64,000 nt of DNA from Nymphalis io (taxonomy: Eukaryota; Arthropoda; Insecta; Lepidoptera; Nymphalidae), in the NCBI RefSeq assembly GCF_905147045.1, contig NC_065914.1:6510001-6574000 (forward strand), read 5' to 3'. The notes below the pieces were generated by a model. That model was not told where the DNA came from. It saw nothing but the letters and a program-made list of their open reading frames with translations, and searched no databases. How positions within the stretch are numbered: the first letter of the stretch is position 1; every line of letters begins with the position of its first letter. Of the stretch, positions 57,310 to 64,000 are shown in pieces. The position numbers and the translations under genes were made by a program.

Positions 57310-57375
57310 TCTAATGTAGTGAACAAACACAAGTACACTCTCTATTCACTTTCATACTGCAATGGGTCCCATCTT
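57310..57375 (-). repeat. Family D scrap
   Basis: GTGAACAAACACAAGTACAC and TGCAATGGGTCCCATCTTT. Confidence 0.45.
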
Positions 57376-57513
57376 TTGTAGGACTGCAACTTTGAAGATG
57401 AAAAAAAAGCACCTAATATTGTTTTATTATATCTGTACCCGTGAACTACAGTAATATAGGCTAGCGACTACACCTATGAGATATTCAATATAATAGACTA
57501 GTTAACACGATAG

Positions 57514-57552
57514 ATTACTTATAATTCGCATTAAATGCGAATTATAAGTAAT
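57514..57552. repeat. 39-nt near-perfect palindrome
   Basis: Two perfect 19-nt arms (ATTACTTATAATTCGCATT and its complement) are separated by a single A. Confidence 0.95.
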
Positions 57553-59300
57553 TTATAATTAATAGGAATGTCTTTAGTTCGATAAAGAATGGCCTCAACG
57601 AACCTTGATCTTGGTAATCAAAATGGCGGAATAAAAACCGAAAATTGTAGCTAGGAAAATATTCATTGTGATATCAATTGGTTTTATATAATTAACTTAT
57701 AGTTCAAATTGATAAATTAAAATAATTAATTTGTTAGGCTTATATTAACCCCATGTGAATGTTTTTTTTTTAGTTTTTTTTTGGATTTCGTATATCTTAT
57801 AGTAAAAAAATTTTGAATACGCCTTGTGTACGACTGTCACAACCTATTGAATTCCAATTTATAAAGCGAATAAAAATTAAATTTTGTACTTATGCCTAGT
57901 TTAGTGTTTACCGGTTTAGCGTAAATAAGTTCATATTATGGTGATTTTAATTAGTAAATGAAAAGTAAAATGTAGTGATGAGGAAGACGAGATTAATTAA
58001 AAATAATATGCAAATATTATATTATTTAATTAATGACGTCACATATCCGGACCACTGCGATTTTACAGACTCTAAAATAAATGTCAGAATTTCATATATT
58101 ATAAATAGTAATTAAATTATGTTTAATTAACATATATGTTATTTAATTGGTTGATAAGAGTAACTACTGTCGTGCGGTTTCTAAGAATCAACATAAACCG
58201 GAGGCAATTTTAAATTTTAATTAATCTTGTATGATTCAAAAGTGCTTATGTATATCTGTTAAGTCAACTTGAATAAATAATATAATATATTTTGATTATA
58301 TAATTCTCAACCAATAAAAAAAATGAGAATAAAAAACGAATTCGATTTTCGAATATCGTTTTCGAATTAGAATAACAGATGTACATGTATTTTTATACAA
58401 TGGCAAAGGCTCACTTACACAGTGACCATGTAAGTAGATTTATGCGTAACCTAAGCATGCACAGACTATTTAACGTACAATCACTTTGAATTAAAAAAAA
58501 AATTTGATTGCTCACAGTCATTTAACTTTTTATCGTAACCTAAATTTGAAGAGCTGGTTACAAATCGTGCAGCCAGTTTCTCAACCCAGCGTTGGATGCG
58601 TTTGATTTCACATATCCTTTGCACGTTTATAATTGCAATATAATTGGTGTTTCATATTACATCATTTTTATTTATTTAATTTTTATGAATATATAATCCT
58701 ATATGGATAATAAGTACACGCAAACTTTTTTGTTTTTATATATAGCTACAATTTTAATACATAGTTTCAGATAGTGATTCCTAAGTTGAGTTAAGTTGTT
58801 ATTATTGTTAAATTAAGTAACAACATGTCATGACTTACTTGCTTAGGGATGCAATCTTGATTGAACTATTCATTGTATTTAATTTTTTCAAAATATATAA
58901 TAATATGTTTGCTTAAAATAAATAAATAAATAGAAGCTTCCACGTTTATTGTATATATCTCGACTTAGGTACATAAAAAAACATGAGAGCATCGCATAGA
59001 CTGCTTCTAAAGATCTCCTCGAACGGAGCAGTTATGGATTTTATTCCTCCAATGCAGTAGATGACCGAATGTTCATCTCAGTATTTTGTAAATGTTAAGC
59101 GCCTTGGTATCCATCAACGAAAACTGGGGTAGTGATTGTCAGGATAGCTGAATTATTTTTCGCAAACATAAACATATTTGTAATTCAACAGGACACGTAT
59201 AATATAGTATTATTTTATTAAATAATTACATATATATATATGTATATATTTGTTTTGGATATATAACCTTAGTAAAGCTTATCTACATATTATTTTTTAT

Positions 59301-59489
59301 TTTTTTTATAAAATAGGAAGGCGGACGAGCATATGGGCCACCTGATGATAAGTGGTTACCATCGCCCATAGACAATGGCATTGTAAGAAATGTTAACTAT
59401 CGCTTACATCACCAATGCGCCACCAACCTTGGGAACTAAGATGTTATGTCCCTTGTGCCTGTAATGACACTGGCTCACTCACCCTTTAA
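59301..59489 (-). repeat. Family A retroposon, 5' part lost
   Basis: T run and TATAAAATAGGAAGGCGG at the left; ends at CTCACTCACCCTTTAAA. Confidence 0.82.
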
Positions 59490-59504
59490 ACATATATGTG
59501 TACA

Positions 59505-59606
59505 TATATCAACCGTAACCGTACCGTAACAGCCTGTGAATGTCCCACTGCTGGGCTAAAGGCCTCCTCTCCTCTTTTTGAGGAGAAGGTTTGGAGCTTA
59601 TATCAA
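59505..59606 (-). mobile_element. 5'-truncated family B SINE with 8-bp duplication
   Basis: TATATCAA at 59505-59512 and 59599-59606 flanks only the last 86 bp of family B. The tail is CCGTAACCGTACCGTAAC in plus orientation. Confidence 0.85.
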
Positions 59607-61214
59607 GATAGGTTCTTAATAATTATTTTTAATATTTTTTTAGGTGTTTTCTGTCATAAATCAGTGTCAAATTAAGCATATTCTACTTACTATTTCATTC
59701 ATTTAATACATAATATTTATATGTGACAAAAAAAAATGTATTTTATATTTCACACAAGTAATATAGTTTTACATTTTAGCCTATTTTTGTTTATCTGTAA
59801 AAAAAAGTAAAAAAGGGCGGTAAAAATGTAATTAAAATAGAGCGAATTGTTTACGGAACAATTTATATTTATACAACAATTGAAAGTTAATTGTTGACTC
59901 ATATTATTTTTTATCTGTCACACGAATCGGTCAGAAAAAAGTTCCTGGTGGCCTTTATGTTGTGAAAGGTTGAGTCACATGAAGTCGAATATGGTGAGTG
60001 GTCGATCTGAAACCAACCTTGGATCATTCTAGAAGCTACATTATAACTGAGTAATTTACTTGTAATAAATTTTAATACAAGGAAATATATCGTAAATAAA
60101 GTGATTGTTTAGTTGTAGAAAAATATAAAACAAAAATAATAGAACGAATTAAAATCGGTTATTTTTTAAATTTATTTAGTTTAACAATCAAGGTCTGTTG
60201 AGAATGGTTTTTGAACGTTTAAAATAGACAATCACATTAAAAATGGAATTATAAATTTTAAGACAACAGCTATATATGCACAGTATATTGTAAGCTATTA
60301 TATATAATATTAGGACGTACAAACGTTGACTTTCGCTTAAAAAAAACATTTACATAATCACGCAAAAACGCATTCCGTGAGCACGCTGATTGGAAAGTGA
60401 ATGATGAGCGATTGCCTTTGCACACTTTTGTCTTTCATCATCGTTCCTGATGTTTAAAGAGAACATGTAAGATATTTTTTTTTTTTTAAAGTCCAGAACC
60501 AAATTATGACGTATCGTTCACTTTTAAAATATATTCTGTGCGTTTATGAGATTGAATGTTACTCAATGTTTTAAGTGTGTTTTGTGTGTTTTAAGAATAA
60601 TTGATTAGCTCTCTAGTACTTGTGTTGTAACATAAGCACTTAGTATCTATTGTACCACAGAATCCATAATTTCGACACGTCACTCAGAAACATCTTTTTT
60701 TCTCTCTTTTCTCGCATGTACTACGCTATTTGAGCGCAAAATATTCTGTCAATGTCACGTATAAAATAGATGACAATCTTACTTGTTTTAAAAGATTATC
60801 AATATAAGATTAATGACAGTTTTTTTTTTATATTTCTGATGTAAGAGTGACATAAACAGCCAGATACAATTTATTTAAATTTATAATATTCGAGTTTCTA
60901 ACGAGTTTTAAGAAATGTATATAAATCTACGATTTATTTTGTTTTAAGAATTATCTCATGCTAAAGGTCAAGATAAATATAACATTTAAATATATTTAAA
61001 TTGAGATAGATATTCAACCTAATTTTGTCAAAGTTTTATTAATTCAATATTAATATTACAAGATACAGACCGGTGATATTTATGATACTGAGATATAAAA
61101 AAATTGCGATAGATTTAAAGTATCGGATACCGAAACGATTATTTGACATGATTTTTTTAATGATTTCATATTAGAACATCAAGTCGTGAAATAATAGAAG
61201 CATAATAAAATTCA

Positions 61215-61350
61215 CTTGATGAAAGCCCCATTGCTGCGCCATGTACCTATCTTTGAAGGTGGTTTTAGAACTTGGAGTTCTGGAGCATAAGATTTTGAAC
61301 CCACAATCTTCGGTTAAGCTTTACGTGTTCTAACCAATGGGCCATCGATT
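61215..61350 (-). repeat. Family B SINE, degenerate
   Basis: TTTTGAACCCACAATCTTCG and TAACCAATGGGCCATCGAT. Confidence 0.6.
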
Positions 61351-61372
61351 TACGAGTTGTTTGTATCCTTAA

Positions 61373-61557
61373 TCCTAACGAATATTGTAAATGCGAATGT
61401 GAGTTTGTTTGTTACACTTTCACGCCAAAACCACTAAACCGATTTTAAAAATTCTTTCACCAATGGACATTATCAGCGAGTAACATAGGCTACATTTTGT
61501 CTCCGTATTTCCACGGAAACGGGAACTACACGAGTGAAACCGCGGGCAAAACGCTAG
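61373..61557 (+). mobile_element. Small Helitron, complete
   Basis: 185 bp from TCCTAACG (after host A) to ACGCTAG (before T). Contains CGCCAAAACCACTAAACCGA. Textbook Helitron termini. Confidence 0.8.
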
Positions 61558-61718
61558 TAATATTATAAATGTGAAAGTGAGTTTGTTTGTTACTCTTTAA
61601 CGTCTTAACTACTCAACCGATCGTCATGAAATTTCGCATACAACGTGTCAGGGATACAGAAATGGATATAGGATATTTAATATTCACATGCGAATAAAGC
61701 CGCGCGCCTTAATTAGTG
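61558..61718 (+). mobile_element. Second Helitron-like copy in tandem
   Basis: TAATATTATAAATGTGAAAG directly follows the preceding CTAG; the end AAAGCCGCGCGCC lacks an intact CTAG. Confidence 0.6.
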
Positions 61719-61817
61719 TCTATATAATGGTATAATTGTATAGTAATTTTGTAGATAAGTTGGTAGCGTTATGTAAGTATGACTTCCTCGTCCGTATATA
61801 ATTGAAATTCGTAGGGA

Positions 61818-61996
61818 TATTCTGTAAGAACAAACTTGATATACACCGCGGAAAACGGTCGTAAGACATCAGATGTGATATGCGGCATTGACCTTAATAA
61901 TCATAACATTTCAAGAAGACACGCATCAAAATAGTATAACACCATAATACGGTTGTCATTTCGCGGTTGAGTGCTGAAGTGAGTTCTTACAGAATA
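61818..61996 (-). mobile_element. MITE M, intact copy
   Basis: TTCTGTAAGAAC (61820-61831) and GTTCTTACAGAA (61983-61994) are perfect 12-bp inverted ends, with TA duplicated on both sides. Length 175 bp. The TA target points to a Tc1/mariner-type source. The body matches the copies at 12262, 27352, 31318 and 42954 in reverse. Confidence 0.88.
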
Positions 61997-62211
61997 GCAC
62001 TATATAATAGATAATGTTCTCTCATTAGTAATGTCTGTGTTCGTGAAACTTTCTAATTCTCCTGGTTGACTAGATGCCAACGATTTTAATATATTTTTCT
62101 GTTTGAAAACTTAAGGTTAATTAATGAAAATGTTGTATCTAACTAACTATTTAAGATTTTAGTTTTTTTTTATTAGCTACTTTAAAGTAAGTTTAATTTT
62201 TTTACTATCAT

Positions 62212-62483
62212 AATATTTAACTGCCGAGATGGCCCAGTGGTAAGAACGCGGGAATCCTAACCGATGATCGTGATTTCAAACCCGGGCAAGCACCACTGAA
62301 TTTTCATGTGCTTAATTTGCGATTATAATTCATCTCGTGCTTTACGGTGAAGGAAAACATCGTGAGGAAACCTGCATGTGTCTAAGCTCCAAACCTTCTC
62401 CTCAAAAAGAGGAGAGGAGGCCTTTAGCCCAGCAGTGGGACATTCACAGGCTGTTACGGATTACGGATACGGAATATTTAACT
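62212..62483 (+). mobile_element. Family B SINE with 11-bp target duplication
   Basis: AATATTTAACT at 62212-62222 and 62473-62483. The element (62223-62472) starts GCCGAGATGGCCCAGTGG, has an altered B box (GATTTCAAACCC) and an internal deletion, and ends in a GTTACGGATTACGGATACGG tail. Confidence 0.92.
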
Positions 62484-64000
62484 AATACAGATAAGTCATA
62501 ATGCCCTGACTAACTAAGGATGGACAATATACCAAAACTGTTCGTAAAGCCTACTTAAAAGTAATCTTGAATGATTTAATCTATATCTAAAACATTATCT
62601 TACTAGGTTAAGGTCTTCGAGCTTATTACCATATAGTAATTAAAAAAAAAAAACAAATTATGTAAATTTCCGTTCACATTCTTAATGAGTCTTGACTCTT
62701 TTTATTAAACTATTTTACTATGTAGGTTTTATTTTTATCACAGATAAAAAATATATAATTTATGAAATATTTAACTCAAAAATAAGACTATGATTATATA
62801 GATATTAAAACTGGTGTGTTTTATTGGTGTCTTTAAAAAACTTGAAATTGAATAATTTGTTTGATTTATTCATATTTTGATACCAATTTACTTTATTACA
62901 TGTATTTTACATGTATAATTGGAAATTTCCCGGTTGCTTTACCGCCATTAATTTTCATTGCAGCCATCTTGGATTGCGTTCAGTAGTATTACGTAATGCG
63001 GCGAGTCAATGATCTATTGTAAAAAGAATAATTGATTTGTTTCGTTATTAAATAATCGATAAAATTAAACATTAATTTGTAAAAATATTATGTTTAAACA
63101 CTCATTACATTTTTTTAATCGTTTTCATTAAACGTTTAAAATCCATAACAAGACTAAAAAGTAAATGGCTGTTTGAAAAGTTGCCATTCACAACTACCGG
63201 TTAAAATTAAATTGAATCAGAAATTCGTTCAGATAAATCACAGTTACACATGAAAGAGATCGAACGCGTAGTGAAAGTTAGAAGTTTCTAGAAGTGTTAG
63301 AATGTAGGGCGGTTAATCCGAAGACGGATCGTTGTTTCGTAATCACTTGTGTAACAGTCGGCTGCATTTTTGCAAATGGCCGCCCTCGATTTTAATGTGA
63401 CAAAATTTCCATATTAATTTTTATTAGCTAATAATCAATAAATTATTGCAAGATTGATTTTAATCATTAAAATTATGACCATTTTAATGCGTCATTTAAA
63501 AATATGACCGACATTACTTAATTTTTATCTTTATTGAAAAAAAAAATCAATAAGATTGTAATCACTTAAATGATAATTAAATAAAATTTAAATTAAAATA
63601 TACATATATTTTAATTTATGAAACGTTAATCATTCCTTGTTTTATAATACCTTCGGGTATTCAGAATTATTTTATTAAAAAAAATCAAATCCCGCCAATT
63701 CCTTTGTCATTTTGACATTTACTAATGCATTTAAAGAGAATGCGTTTTAATGCAATATCGTGAATAAGCCAACCTTGGGTGCAACAATAAAGTCCGTTCA
63801 CCACATGAGTAATCGTTTAATATTAGCTTAATTTATATAAAGGTTGCTCTACACGTTCGTTCTTTGATAAATAAAATTATAACTTTCATGATTTTTTTTA
63901 ATGTTATAATAATGATCATTTTATTTTTTATTAATTTATGTAATCATACAAAAACAAACCAGTTACTACTGTCTGTTTTTGTCATAAAACTCCAGACTAA

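Larger units (their letters stand above)
56268..64000 (+). other. Intron 1 of the secreted-protein gene (continues beyond window)
   Basis: Over 7.7 kb of A+T-rich DNA with sparser repeats than the intergenic part. No second exon was found. Stretches 57600-59290, 59610-61210 and 62480-64000 hold nothing I recognise. CAGCCATCTTGG at 62962 repeats the YY1-like motif of the promoter. Confidence 0.6.

Overview
This is strongly A+T-rich insect nuclear DNA, almost certainly from a moth or butterfly (Lepidoptera). The evidence is the very high density of short retroposons. Several are tRNA-derived SINEs of lepidopteran type, including one whose head reads GAGCCGGTTGGCGTGGTTGG, as I recall for Bm1-like elements. 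There are also small Helitrons, Jockey- and RTE-clade LINE pieces, and the exon/intron structure of the few host genes. There is no operon, CRISPR array, virus or bacterial-type gene.

Host genes. (1) The minus strand carries the first two coding exons of a MAP kinase-activated protein kinase 2 (MK2) gene: exon 1 at 17699-17791 and exon 2 at 3586-3711, separated by a 14 kb intron packed with mobile elements. The rest of the gene lies beyond the left edge. (2) Just upstream of MK2 and on the same strand, 18361-18513 looks like the last coding exon of an unidentified gene, with poly(A) signals behind it. (3) At 56156-56267 on the plus strand is exon 1 of a small secreted protein, with a recognisable core promoter. 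Its intron fills the rest of the window. Between 19 and 55 kb there is no convincing host gene, only layered repeats.

Mobile elements. Positions 1-2700 hold a Jockey-clade LINE (minus strand, inside MK2 intron 2) whose ORF2 is uninterrupted for 803 codons up to the window edge. An old, broken LINE lies at 19.8-21.4 kb, and a 5'-truncated RTE fragment with an 11-bp target duplication at 46.48 kb. Labels used below are mine. Family A: about 290 bp retroposon with poly(A). Family B: about 300 bp tRNA-derived SINE with a TTACGG-type tail. Family C: tRNA-derived, GAGCCGG head. Family D: about 365 bp tRNA-derived, TGCCTCGTTGG head. Family E: about 190 bp, poly(A), no obvious tRNA head. Families F, G and J: further short elements. 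MITE M: TTCTGTAAGAAC inverted ends, TA duplication. Helitron H: small Helitrons. Repeat R: a two-copy repeat with a transposase-like start.

Layout. 0-2.7 kb LINE; 2.7-18 kb MK2 with SINE-filled introns; 18.2-18.5 kb candidate terminal exon; 18.5-21.6 kb repeat R, a nested Helitron and the dead LINE; 21.6-55 kb repeat-rich intergenic DNA with a GC-rich hairpin island at 23.3-23.5 kb and long (TA)n arrays; 56.0-64 kb promoter, exon 1 and long intron of the secreted-protein gene. I found no multi-gene system. The most informative signals are nested insertions and target duplications that fix element ends exactly, an apparent empty/filled pair for a Helitron, a 39-nt near-perfect palindrome, and two candidate exons I could not identify.
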